In this document: piece by piece, positions 16,907 through 24,502 of the stretch
Layout of the letters: every line of letters starts with the position of its first letter
How positions within the stretch are numbered: the first letter of the stretch is position 1
NCBI GenBank assembly: GCA_016179925.1
Contig: JACPCG010000099.1
Location: 1 to 42,917 of the forward strand
Direction: 5' to 3'
Source: Candidatus Rokuibacteriota bacterium
Lineage (GTDB): Bacteria; Methylomirabilota; Methylomirabilia; Rokubacteriales; CSP1-6
DNA length: 42,917 bases
Notes under the pieces: model-generated
Seen by the model: the letters and a program-made list of their open reading frames with translations, nothing else
Database searches by the model: none
Told to the model about the DNA's origin: nothing
Made by a program: the position numbers and the translations under genes

Positions 16907-18205
16907 TTACCGTTTCTCGATCTGGAGGCCGGCGCTCGTCACGAGCACCCCGGCCTGCCCCGCCTGTCGCAGCGCCTGCGCGAGCTTCTTCTTTTCGAGC
17001 CACGGGCGGAAGAAGTCGGCGGTGATCGTGGCGAGCTGCGACACCTCGCCGTGGTTGTCCTGGAGCTGGAACACCTGGGCGCTCCGCTCGAACTCGTGGA
17101 AGTCGTAGACCGTGCAGAGCGGGAACTCGCTGTAGAGATACTCCTTCACGGCGCCGATCTTCCCCTCGTCGATGGACAGCCGGTCGAGGAACTTCCGCCA
17201 CTGCGGCGCGAGCTCGCCCTCCGAAGGGAGCGTGAGCCCGTCGAGGAGCGCCCGTTGCTTGTCGGCGGGATCCTCCCCGACCGGAGACGCGCTGGCCTCA
17301 GCCTGGAACACGACGTCCCTGGGCGCGAGCTGCGGCGCTGCAGGCGCCCCCGGCACGGGCTGCGGGGCGGACGTCGGAGCCGCGGCGGGTAGCCCCGCGG
17401 CCTCCGGGACGTCTTCGAGGTGCTGAGCCGAACGGCCTTCGAAGCTCGCCGTGAGCCGCTCGAGGAACTTCCGCCACGTCGGGGCGAGCTCGCGACTCGG
17501 CGGGAGCTCGAGTTCGTCGAGCACGGCCCGGTCCTTCGCGCCGAGGGCGGTGGCGCGCTCGATCTGCGCCGCCTCATCGGCGTCCGCGGCGCGCTCCCGC
17601 TCGGCAGGCGCCGGCGCGCCCTCACCGGCGCCGCCCTGCCCCTCCCACTGATCCTCACGGCGCTCGTCGAGTCGCTCCTCCAGGTGCTCGGCGATCGCCT
17701 CGTGCGGCAGGAGACGCGTCGCGGCCGGCTGCGAGACCGCGGAGGGGCCCTTTGCCCAGTCCACCGCGTCGAGATAGAACCCGGTCGCGCCGTTCACCTC
17801 GACGCACCGGAACTCGAAGCAGTCCACCGCCGGGAACCTGAGCAGCCCGATCTTTCGCTGGAACGACTCGAGCACCCGCTCGCCGACGAACACGACGCGT
17901 GGCGGCCATTGCGCGGGACCCTCTTCAGCCGGGACGAGGCGGCGCACCGACTCCGGATACTCCAGGCACCACGCGTAGGCCTCGAGCATCCTGAAGAGCA
18001 TCTGGTCGTCGGCGACGAAGCCGAGCGCGATGAGCACCGGCGTCCGGCGCGCATCGAGCCCGGCCAGATCCACCGTCGAGCGACCGAGATTGAGACTGTG
18101 CGCGAGGAGGCGGAACCCGGGCTCGATGGCCTCTGGGTTCTCGGCCACGAGCGCCTGGAGGTGAGCCACGTGCTTGACTTCGTGCTTCCGGAATGTCAGC
18201 TTCAT
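16907..18205 (-). CDS. NucS/DUF91-like protein with a degenerate nuclease motif and an internal repeat
   Basis: The 432-residue protein has an N-terminal half resembling the NucS/DUF91 PD-(D/E)xK fold: 'HLQALVAENPEAIEPGFRLL', 'GRSTVDLAGLDARRTPVLIALGF' and 'EAYAWCLEYPESVRRL'. The early acidic residues (D46, D51) are kept, but the ExK expected near residues 58-62 is 'VLIALGF', so catalysis is doubtful. A linker of low complexity carries two copies of a roughly 26-residue segment with 'ELAPxWRKFL' (residues 226-251 and 318-343). The C-terminal 80 residues are unrecognised. The start is ATG 18205; a GTG at 18322 would add 39 residues with no visible ribosome site. It converges on the F420-type genes. 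Confidence 0.65.
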   Translation of the reverse strand: MKLTFRKHEVKHVAHLQALVAENPEAIEPGFRLLAHSLNLGRSTVDLAGLDARRTPVLIALGFVADDQMLFRMLEAYAWCLEYPESVRRLVPAEEGPAQWPPRVVFVGERVLESFQRKIGLLRFPAVDCFEFRCVEVNGATGFYLDAVDWAKGPSAVSQPAATRLLPHEAIAEHLEERLDERREDQWEGQGGAGEGAPAPAERERAADADEAAQIERATALGAKDRAVLDELELPPSRELAPTWRKFLERLTASFEGRSAQHLEDVPEAAGLPAAAPTSAPQPVPGAPAAPQLAPRDVVFQAEASASPVGEDPADKQRALLDGLTLPSEGELAPQWRKFLDRLSIDEGKIGAVKEYLYSEFPLCTVYDFHEFERSAQVFQLQDNHGEVSQLATITADFFRPWLEKKKLAQALRQAGQAGVLVTSAGLQIEKR

Positions 18206-18567
18206 CCGAAGATCGGTCGAGCAACCACTGTGCCAGGGATCGCCGGCCACTCCGGCTTTGAAATCAAGGAGTTCCGGCGATCCTTCGTCTCGCGGGGCGT
18301 CAGGCCTCAGCCAGCCTGACACTCTGGCTCACGACCGCCTGTCACGGGTCGTGCGTCAGCGATCCTCGACAAAAAACTGATCAGTGTTAAGGTTTCGAGT
18401 GGTGAATATCTTGCCTCTCAGGGTTTTGGCCATCTTGAGCCAAGGTCGCATCTTACGAATTTCAAAGATGTTCGAACCTGACACGATGCGCCTCAACGCT
18501 GGCATCTCGATTGCTCCCTCTTTGGCCTAATGCTCGCAGTCTGGCCATTTGAGGAAAGGCATCGGAA
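18206..18567. other. Intergenic region, partly AT-rich, upstream of both flanking genes
   Basis: The half nearest the NucS-like gene (18206-18322) is GC-rich and could be its N-terminal extension. From about 18370 to 18500 the base composition is more AT-rich. It contains the inverted repeat TTGGC-N8-GCCAA at 18426-18443, which could be an operator or a weak hairpin. I see no gene, RNA or convincing -35/-10 pair. AGGAAAGG at 18551-18558 is the ribosome site of the first GGDEF gene. Confidence 0.4.
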
Positions 18568-19632
18568 ATGGCAGTAGCCATGTCGTTTTCGATCAATCTT
18601 ACCGAGGCCTTCCGGGACCTCGTGCAGATCGGAATCGCGCTCACGAGCGAGCGCGACCTCGCTACGCTGCTCGACCGCATCCTCACCGAAGCGCGGCGCT
18701 TCACGCACGCCGAGGCCGGCACCCTGTTCCTCCGAGAGAACGACGATCTGCGGTTCGCGGTGGTGCAGAACGACCGCCTCGCCGGCCGCTTCGGCGAGGC
18801 GGAGATGAAGAGCCGGCTGCAGGCCCAACCCATCAAGCTTTCCGAGATGAGCCTCGCGGGCTACGTCGCCATGATGGGCGAGGTCATCAACATCCCGGAC
18901 ACGTACACGATCCCGCCGGACCGCCCGTACAGCTTCAACCCGCTGTTCGACGTCCGGTTCGACTACAAGACCCGCTCGGCCCTCGCCGTGCCGCTCCAGG
19001 GCCCGTCGGGCAGTATCCTGGGCGTCCTCGAGCTCATCAACGCGCTCGACGAGACGGGCTGCATCGTGCCCTTCGACATGGAGTACGAGGGCCTCGTACG
19101 CGCGCTCGCCTCCCAGGCCGCCGTCGCGATCCGCAACGCGCGGCTCGAGGACCTCTCCTTCAAGGACGCGCTGACCGATGTTTACAACCGCCGGTACTTC
19201 ATGGTGCGGATCGAGGAGGAAGCGCGGCGCCACGTCCGCTTCGCCGAGCCGGTGTCCCTCGTCCTCCTCGACCTCGACCGGTTCAAGGAGGTCAACGACC
19301 GGTTCGGCCACCGGGCGGGCGACGCGGCCCTCAAAGAGGTCGCGCGGCTCGTGCAGAAGCACTCGCGGAACTTCACCGTCGTCACCCGGTACGGCGGCGA
19401 CGAGTTCGCCATGCTCCTCGTGAACACCCCGAAGACGGGCGCGATGGCGTACGCCGAGCGCATCCGCGAGGTGATCGAGCGTCACGAGTTCGGGCACGGC
19501 CGGGTGACGGTCAGCCTCGGCATCGCCAGCCTGCCGGAGGACGCCGCCAGCGGCGACGACCTCGTCGTCGCCGCGGACAAGGCGATGTACAAGGCGAAGG
19601 AGCTCGGCCGGAACCGGGTCGCGGCTCTCTGA
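18568..19632 (+). CDS. GAF-GGDEF diguanylate cyclase, first of three tandem paralogues
   Basis: This 354-residue cytoplasmic protein has a GAF sensor at about residues 20-190 ('GIALTSERDLATLLDRILTEARRF', 'AEAGTLFLRENDDLRF', 'ASQAAVAIRNARLEDLSFKD') and a GGDEF domain from about 195. The active-site loop is intact (RYGGDEF, residues 274-280), as are the metal/GTP residues in 'LLDLDRFKEVNDRFGHRAGD'. The inhibitory RxxD site expected five residues before the loop reads R267-N-F-T270, so product inhibition is probably lost. It should make c-di-GMP in response to a ligand or redox signal at the GAF domain. There is no membrane segment. ATG 18568 follows AGGAAAGG. Confidence 0.9.
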   Translation: MAVAMSFSINLTEAFRDLVQIGIALTSERDLATLLDRILTEARRFTHAEAGTLFLRENDDLRFAVVQNDRLAGRFGEAEMKSRLQAQPIKLSEMSLAGYVAMMGEVINIPDTYTIPPDRPYSFNPLFDVRFDYKTRSALAVPLQGPSGSILGVLELINALDETGCIVPFDMEYEGLVRALASQAAVAIRNARLEDLSFKDALTDVYNRRYFMVRIEEEARRHVRFAEPVSLVLLDLDRFKEVNDRFGHRAGDAALKEVARLVQKHSRNFTVVTRYGGDEFAMLLVNTPKTGAMAYAERIREVIERHEFGHGRVTVSLGIASLPEDAASGDDLVVAADKAMYKAKELGRNRVAAL

Positions 19633-19672
19633 GCAGTAAACGCAGCAGCATCGTCTCCGTGGGGAGGGCGCG

Positions 19673-20734
19673 CTGAGACAGCCGGGACCGCCGTCGCTCA
19701 ATCTGACCCAGGCGTTCAGGGAGCTGGTCCAGATCGGGATCACGCTGACCAGCGAGCGGGATCTCGCGACCCTCCTGGAGCGCATCCTCACCGAGGCCCG
19801 GCGCTTCACGCGCGCCGAAGCGGGCACGCTCTTCCTGCGCGAGGGCGAGCAGCTCCAGTTCGCCGTCGTCCAGAACGACCTCCTGGCGCGCGAGCTCGGC
19901 GAGGAGGAGATGCGGCGCCGCCTCCAGGAGCAGCCGCTGCATCTCCGGGAGCTCAGCCTGGCGGGCCACGTCGCCCTGACCGGCGACATCCTGAACCTGC
20001 ACGACACGTACATGATCCCGCCGGACCGCCCGTACGCCTTCGACTCGCGCGTGGACGCCCGCCTGAACTACCGCACCCAGTCGCTCCTCGTGGTGCCGCT
20101 GCAGGACCCCACCGGCAACATCCTCGGCGTGCTCGAGCTGATCAACGCCCAGGACCGGGCCCAGACCGTGCCCTTCGATTCCCAGTATGAGAGCCTCGTG
20201 CGGTCGCTCGCTTCCCAGGCCGCCGTCGCGATCCGCAACGCGCGGCTGGAGGATCTGTCGTTCAAGGACGCGCTGACCGACGTCTACAACCGGCGCTACT
20301 TCACGATCCGGATGGAGGAGGAGTTCAAGCGCCATACGCGATTCCACGAGCCCCTGTCGCTCACGATCCTGGACGTGGACCACTTCAAGGACGTCAACGA
20401 CCGCTTCGGCCACCGCGCGGGCGACGAAGCGCTCCGCGACATCGCGCGGCTCCTCCTCAAGCACTCGCGCAGCTTCAGCGTGGTCACACGGTACGGCGGC
20501 GACGAGTTCGCCATCATCCTCGTGAACACCGCCAAGCCCGGCGCGGTCACCTACGGCGAGCGCATCCGGAGCGTGGTCGAGCAGCACCCCTTCCGCCACG
20601 GGGCCACCACCGTGAGCCTCGGGGTGGCCTGCCTGCCGGAGCACGGGAGCTCGGCGGAAGACCTCATTGTCGCCGCCGATCGGGCGCTGTACGAGGCCAA
20701 GCGGCTCGGCCGGAACAGGGTTTCGGCACCGTGA
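19673..20734 (+). CDS. GAF-GGDEF diguanylate cyclase, second paralogue, apparent CTG start
   Basis: Homology with both neighbours extends upstream of the first in-frame ATG (19910), through the whole GAF N-terminus ('LNLTQAFRELVQIGITLTSERDLATLL'), back to a TAA at 19637. That stretch contains no ATG, GTG or TTG. A CTG at 19673 lies 5 bases after GGGAGG (19662-19667) and would give 353 residues, matching the 354 and 353 of its paralogues. The catalytic loop is intact (RYGGDEF), with DxD in 'ILDVDHFKDVNDRFGHRAGD'; the inhibitory site is RSFS instead of RxxD. The GAF domain covers about 15-190. The alternative is a sequencing error in an ATG/GTG start. It is coupled to the third gene by a GTGA overlap. 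Confidence 0.85.
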   Translation: MRQPGPPSLNLTQAFRELVQIGITLTSERDLATLLERILTEARRFTRAEAGTLFLREGEQLQFAVVQNDLLARELGEEEMRRRLQEQPLHLRELSLAGHVALTGDILNLHDTYMIPPDRPYAFDSRVDARLNYRTQSLLVVPLQDPTGNILGVLELINAQDRAQTVPFDSQYESLVRSLASQAAVAIRNARLEDLSFKDALTDVYNRRYFTIRMEEEFKRHTRFHEPLSLTILDVDHFKDVNDRFGHRAGDEALRDIARLLLKHSRSFSVVTRYGGDEFAIILVNTAKPGAVTYGERIRSVVEQHPFRHGATTVSLGVACLPEHGSSAEDLIVAADRALYEAKRLGRNRVSAP

Positions 20735-21792
20735 GCACCGTGGAGACCATGTTCGACCGCACCCAGCTGCTGGAAGAGCTCATCGACATCGGCATCGCGC
20801 TCACCAGCGAGCGCGACCTCTACGCCCTGCTCGACCGCATCCTCGAACAGGCCCGGCGCTTCACGCGCGCCGAGGCGGGCACGCTCTTCCTCCGCGAGGG
20901 CGAGCACCTCCGGTCCGCGGTCGTCCAGAACGACGTCCTCGAAGCGCGGCTCGGCCGGCGCGAGATGCAGCGACGCCTGCAGGCCGCGCCCCTGCCCCTC
21001 ACCGAGCCGAGCCTGGCCGGCCACGTCGCGCAGACGGGCGAGATCATCAACGTCAGCGACGCCGGCGCGGTCGGCGTGCAGCAGACCGCCGCGTTGACCG
21101 AGACCGTGGACAGGACCGGCGGCTACCCGGCCCGCTCGCTCCTCGTCGTGCCGCTCATGGACCCCAACGGCACCATCGTCGGCGCCCTCGAGCTCCTCAA
21201 CGCCCTCGGCGAGGACAACGCGATCGTCCCGTTCGCGCCCGAGTACGAGAAGCCGATCCGGGCGCTCGCCTCCCTGGCCGGCATCGCCATCCGCAATGCC
21301 CGGCTCGAGGACCTGTCCTTCAAGGACACGCTGACCGAGCTCTACAACTGGCGCTACTTCGCGTTGCGTCTCGACGAGGAGGTCAAGCGGAGCGCACGGT
21401 TCGGCCACCCGCTCTCGCTCGTCTACATCGACCTCGACGACTTCGAGAAGATCAACGACGACAAGGGTCGGCCGGCCGGAGACGAGGTGCTCAGGGACAC
21501 CGCGCGGCTCCTGGTGAAGCACTCGCGGAGCTTCACGATCCTCGCGCGCCGCGCCGGCGACGATTTCGTCGCGATCCTCGCCAACACGCCGAAGGCGGGC
21601 GCCGTGACCTATTCGGAGCGCATCCGGGGCGTCATCGAGAAACACCCGTTCGCGGCGGGCGCGGTGACCGCGTGCTTCGGCGTCGCCTCCCTGCCTGCCG
21701 ACGCGGCGTCGGCCGACGAGCTGACGGCGAAGGCCGACCGGGCACTGATCGAGGCCAAGCGGCTCGGCCGCAACCGCGTCGCCGCGCTCTGA
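20731..21792 (+). CDS. GAF-GGDEF paralogue with a degenerate catalytic loop
   Basis: This 353-residue paralogue starts at GTG 20731, overlapping the previous stop. The GAF domain is well kept, but the signature loop is AGDDF (residues 275-279) instead of GGDEF. The GH of the conserved 'GHRAGD' is GR ('KGRPAGD', residues 245-251), and the preceding Asn-Arg-Arg has become Asn-Trp-Arg. Loss of the first Gly and the Glu-to-Asp change usually abolish diguanylate cyclase activity, so it may be a GTP- or c-di-GMP-binding partner, or may modulate the two active paralogues by heterodimerising. The GAF domain also has a 'GVQQTAALTETVDRTGG' insert in place of the 'PPDRPY' segment of its neighbours. It converges on gentisate dioxygenase. 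Confidence 0.88.
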   Translation: MSTVETMFDRTQLLEELIDIGIALTSERDLYALLDRILEQARRFTRAEAGTLFLREGEHLRSAVVQNDVLEARLGRREMQRRLQAAPLPLTEPSLAGHVAQTGEIINVSDAGAVGVQQTAALTETVDRTGGYPARSLLVVPLMDPNGTIVGALELLNALGEDNAIVPFAPEYEKPIRALASLAGIAIRNARLEDLSFKDTLTELYNWRYFALRLDEEVKRSARFGHPLSLVYIDLDDFEKINDDKGRPAGDEVLRDTARLLVKHSRSFTILARRAGDDFVAILANTPKAGAVTYSERIRGVIEKHPFAAGAVTACFGVASLPADAASADELTAKADRALIEAKRLGRNRVAAL

Positions 21793-21831
21793 GCCGCGGC
21801 GTCGGTCGATCTCAGAGCCTGCGAACGAATC

Positions 21832-21919
21832 GCGTTGTCGAAGGGCGCCACGGCTGTGCCGGGGCGCCCTGAGCGCCGGGGGGCTTGGGGGGCGCCCGGA
21901 GCCCCCCATGTACTCAGAG
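21832..21919. repeat. 80-bp exact dispersed repeat, copy 2, spanning a stop codon
   Basis: Bases 21832-21911 equal 11474-11553 without a mismatch; after A/C at one base, CTCAGAG follows in both, containing the minus-strand TGA of gentisate dioxygenase. The 7-bp-stem hairpin is at 21887-21907. Here the repeat separates the convergent third GGDEF gene and the dioxygenase, so it could act as a terminator, whereas copy 1 lies inside an operon. Identity over 80 bases in non-coding DNA implies recent duplication or strong constraint. Confidence 0.8.
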
Positions 21920-22957
21920 GGTCTCCTCGTGCCAGAGCCCGAGCGCTTGGAGGACGGGCTCGTCGTTGAACTGAAAGAGACACGCGGGCGCCGACGGCGC
22001 CAGGTTCGTGTGCGCGACGGCGTGCCACGGCGGGGCCACGAAGGTGTCGCCCGCCTCCCACGCGAGCGCCGCGTCGCCGACGCGGCTCTCCCCGCGCCCT
22101 TCGATCACGTGGTACACGGCGCTCGCCGTACTGCGCGAGGTGGGGGTGACCTCGCCGGGACGGAGCCACCGGCACTCGGAGCCCATCGTGGCGAGCGGGG
22201 ACGCGCCGGTCTTTGGGTTGACGTACCGGAGCACGACGGGTACCGCCGCCGGCGCCGCGGCCGCCATGGCGGCGAGCGCCCGGCGCGCCGCGGCCCACGG
22301 CCAGCGCACCTGCGGGTAGCCGGTGTCCTCGTAGCGCGAGCGTCGCGGCACGAGCCCGGCGGCCGTGAATTCGTCCTGGGAAGAATCGGTCTCGGTGGCC
22401 GGCGGGCGGGCGGGCTGCATCTGCGACGCCCAGCTCGCCTCCAGCGCGCGCACCAGCGGGATGTCGAGGCCGTCGAGCCAGACGACGGGTTCGCTGCCCT
22501 CGTGGCCGTGGTCGTGCCAGCGCATCGGCGGCGTGATGATCAGGTCGCCGGGCTCCATCGCGCACTTCACGCCGTCCACCGTCGTGTAGGCGCCGCGCCC
22601 CTCGACGATGAGCCGGAGGGCCGCCGGCGTGTGGTGGTGGCTCGGCGCCGCCTCGCGCGGCAGGATGATCTGGAGCCCGGCGTAGAGCGTCGCGGTGATC
22701 GCGTACTTCCCCTTGAGCCCGGGGTTCTCGAGGACGAGGACCCGCCGCTCGGCCTGGGCGATCGGCACCAGGCGCGCCGCCTCGAGGAGGAGCGGGCGCA
22801 GGTCGCGCCAGCGCCAGCAGTGCGCGACCGCCTGCGTCTGGCGCTCGTTCGGAAGGAGCTGGTGGAGGGCCGTCCAGAGCGGGCCGAGGGAGAGCGCTTC
22901 CAGCGCCTGGGAGTAGGCGGCGGGCAGGGTCGCGTCGCGCGTGGACAGCGTCGTCAT
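21914..22957 (-). CDS. Gentisate 1,2-dioxygenase-like bicupin
   Basis: This 347-residue bicupin matches gentisate 1,2-dioxygenases, which cleave gentisate to maleylpyruvate with Fe(II). The N-terminal cupin carries 'PREAAPSHHHTPAALRLIVEG' (H107-H109) and the later ligand region 'TPPMRWHDHGHEG' (H148, H150), followed by 'PVVWLDGLDIPLV', a family hallmark. The C-terminal cupin ('TASAVYHVIEGRGES', 'AGDTFVAPPWHAVAH') is also well formed. It starts at ATG 22957 behind a good promoter and stops inside the repeat at 21832-21919. No maleylpyruvate isomerase or fumarylpyruvate hydrolase is nearby, so related substrates such as 1-hydroxy-2-naphthoate or salicylate are possible. Confidence 0.82.
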   Translation of the reverse strand: MTTLSTRDATLPAAYSQALEALSLGPLWTALHQLLPNERQTQAVAHCWRWRDLRPLLLEAARLVPIAQAERRVLVLENPGLKGKYAITATLYAGLQIILPREAAPSHHHTPAALRLIVEGRGAYTTVDGVKCAMEPGDLIITPPMRWHDHGHEGSEPVVWLDGLDIPLVRALEASWASQMQPARPPATETDSSQDEFTAAGLVPRRSRYEDTGYPQVRWPWAAARRALAAMAAAAPAAVPVVLRYVNPKTGASPLATMGSECRWLRPGEVTPTSRSTASAVYHVIEGRGESRVGDAALAWEAGDTFVAPPWHAVAHTNLAPSAPACLFQFNDEPVLQALGLWHEETL

Positions 22958-22982
22958 GGACCTCCCCGGCGAAGTGCCCTGA

Positions 22983-23010
22983 TGATACTCGGGAACCTCT
23001 TCCGGTCAAC
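22983..23010 (-). promoter_or_regulatory. Predicted sigma70-type promoter of the gentisate dioxygenase gene
   Basis: On the minus strand TTGACC (complement of 23005-23010) is followed after 16 bases by TATCAT (complement of 22983-22988), 25 bases before the start codon. This is the best -35/-10 match in the window. Divergent transcription of the plus-strand cluster begins within about 60 bases (TAGACT near 23056), so a shared regulator site is likely between them, though none is recognisable. Confidence 0.6.
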
Positions 23011-23117
23011 CCATTTCCATCGGCAAAACGGGGGGGATCCACGAAATTCGGCCATGCTAGACTCGCTTGCTCTTCGTCGCGACCAGGCCGTCGCGGGCCA
23101 GGAAAGGAGATCGCGCC

Positions 23118-23801
23118 ATGGCGGAGATGAGCCCGTTCCGGAGCGCCCTCGAGGCCGCCGTCAACGCGCGGCACAGCCGCCTGAACCCGTTCACGGAGCA
23201 GTGGGTCAAGGGCGAGCTCAGCCGCGCGCAGCTCGGCGCGTGGGCCGCGCAGCACTACCAGTACGTGTCGCAGTTCCCGCGCTGGTGCGCGACGGTCTAC
23301 GGCACGTGCCGGGATCCGGACGCCCGCGACTTCCTGCTCGAGAACATCATCGAGGAGGAGTCGGGCACCAAGCACGTGGATCTCCTCATCCGCTTCGCCG
23401 AGGCGTGCGGCGTGAGCCGGGCCGAAGTCGAGTCCACGCCGCAGCTGCCGACGACCCGCGGGCTCACCGCGTGGTCCTTCGAGATGTCGCACCAGCCCTT
23501 CCACATCGCGGCAGCCGGCCTCCTGGTCGGGCTCGAGTCGCAGGTGCCGGGCATCTACAAACGCACCCTGCCCCCGCTCAAGACCCACTACGGCTTCACC
23601 GACCACGAGGTGGAGTTCTTCGCGATCCACATCGAGGCCGACGAGGTACACGGCGAGCGTGGCTATCAGATCGTCGAGCGCCACTGCACGACGCCGGCCA
23701 TGCAGGCCGAGGCGATCGAGGCCGTGCGCCAGGCGACGGAGATGCGCTGGCAGTACATGACCGGCCTCCACCGCGCCTGGGTCCTGAAGGAGGAGCTGTA
23801 G
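23118..23801 (+). CDS. CADD/PqqC-like haem-oxygenase-fold diiron protein
   Basis: This 227-residue all-helical protein belongs to the TenA/PqqC/CADD structural group. The iron ligands of CADD-type diiron oxidases appear at matching spacing: E79, H86, E140, H171, D175, H178 (motif 'HIEADEVH'), against E81, H88, E142, H174, D178, H181 in Chlamydia CADD as I recall them. The position corresponding by offset to CADD's sacrificial Tyr27 looks like Phe25, so it is probably not a pABA synthase of that type. Members oxidise or cleave varied small molecules. It starts at ATG 23118 after AAAGGAG and leads a cluster with a GlcG-like protein and CoA-activating enzymes, opposite gentisate dioxygenase, suggesting a role in aromatic or amine catabolism (inference). 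Confidence 0.8.
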   Translation: MAEMSPFRSALEAAVNARHSRLNPFTEQWVKGELSRAQLGAWAAQHYQYVSQFPRWCATVYGTCRDPDARDFLLENIIEEESGTKHVDLLIRFAEACGVSRAEVESTPQLPTTRGLTAWSFEMSHQPFHIAAAGLLVGLESQVPGIYKRTLPPLKTHYGFTDHEVEFFAIHIEADEVHGERGYQIVERHCTTPAMQAEAIEAVRQATEMRWQYMTGLHRAWVLKEEL

Positions 23802-24224
23802 ATGGCGCTCACGCTGAAGAAGGCCCACGAGTGCATCGAGCGCGGATTCGCCAAGGCCGAGGCCCTCGGCTTCCAGGTCGCCATCGCGGTCGTGGACGAC
23901 GCGGGCCACCTCGTCGCCTGCGACCGCATGGACGGCGCGCTCTGGGTCACGCCCGAGATTGCGCGGGCGAAGGCCAACGCGGCGGCGGCCTTCCGCGCGC
24001 CCACGCTCGAGCTCGAGGAGCGGTTCGCCAAGCGCCAGCTCTTCGCCGACAACGTGGCGACCCTCGGCGCCTGGCAGCTCGTGTTCGGCAAGGGCGCGGT
24101 GCCGCTCGTGGAGGACGGGCAGATCGTCGGGGCGGTCGGCGTGAGCGGCGCGGTGCCCGCCGACCACGATCACACGATCGCCGACGAAGCCGCCGGCCAC
24201 CCCGTCCTCCCCAGGGGCCATTAG
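23802..24224 (+). CDS. GlcG/HbpS (DUF336) family protein
   Basis: This 140-residue single-domain protein begins at the base after the upstream stop. It shows the family pattern: 'LTLKKAHECIERGFAKAEALGFQVAIAVVDDAGHLVACDRMDGA', a 'KANAAAAFRAPT' helix near residue 55 and 'GAVPLVEDGQIVGAVGVSGAVPADHDHTIADEA' at the end. GlcG-type proteins often accompany oxygenases and CoA-dependent catabolic genes; HbpS binds haem, but most members have no known ligand. The zero-base spacing to the diiron protein implies joint expression and possibly a functional pair. The C-terminus is slightly extended ('AGHPVLPRGH'). Confidence 0.85.
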   Translation: MALTLKKAHECIERGFAKAEALGFQVAIAVVDDAGHLVACDRMDGALWVTPEIARAKANAAAAFRAPTLELEERFAKRQLFADNVATLGAWQLVFGKGAVPLVEDGQIVGAVGVSGAVPADHDHTIADEAAGHPVLPRGH

Positions 24225-24282
24225 CCTCCACACGCGTCGGCTGGCACGGCTCGCGGGGGCGTTCTGAGGTAAGCTGGCGCGT

Positions 24283-24441
24283 ATGCAGTTCGAGGTGGAG
24301 GTCTACCAGAACGAGGCGAAGGAGTGGGTGGCCACCGCGGTGGCCTACGACGTCACGGCGAAGGGGCGTACCGAGAAGGAAGCGCTCGCCCGGATCATGG
24401 AGGCGCTCGCCCGGCACTTCAAGAAGTCCTCCTACAAATGA
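24283..24441 (+). CDS. HicB-like small protein, no HicA partner visible
   Basis: The 52-residue frame ATG 24283 to TGA 24441 reads as one small beta-alpha domain: 'FEVEVYQNEAKEWVATAVAYDV' followed by 'AKGRTEKEALARIMEALARHF'. This is the HicB/UPF0150 pattern (two or three strands, then a 'T-x-x-EAL-x-x-hydrophobic-x-EAL' helix). HicB antitoxins are often longer with a DNA-binding tail, which is absent here, and no HicA-like gene is adjacent. The nearby ATG (24503) of the CoA-transferase has the same CTACAAATGAGCG context as this gene's end, a short local duplication. Confidence 0.55.
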   Translation: MQFEVEVYQNEAKEWVATAVAYDVTAKGRTEKEALARIMEALARHFKKSSYK

Positions 24442-24502
24442 GCGACGCGCGTCTTTCTCACGCCACCCACGGTTCAAGCCGGCCTCGCGGACCCCGCTAC
24501 AA

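Noticed and set aside
24283-24441. HicB-like gene as part of a toxin-antitoxin pair
   Set aside because: No HicA-like gene (small, with a GSHxxF-type motif) is adjacent on either strand.
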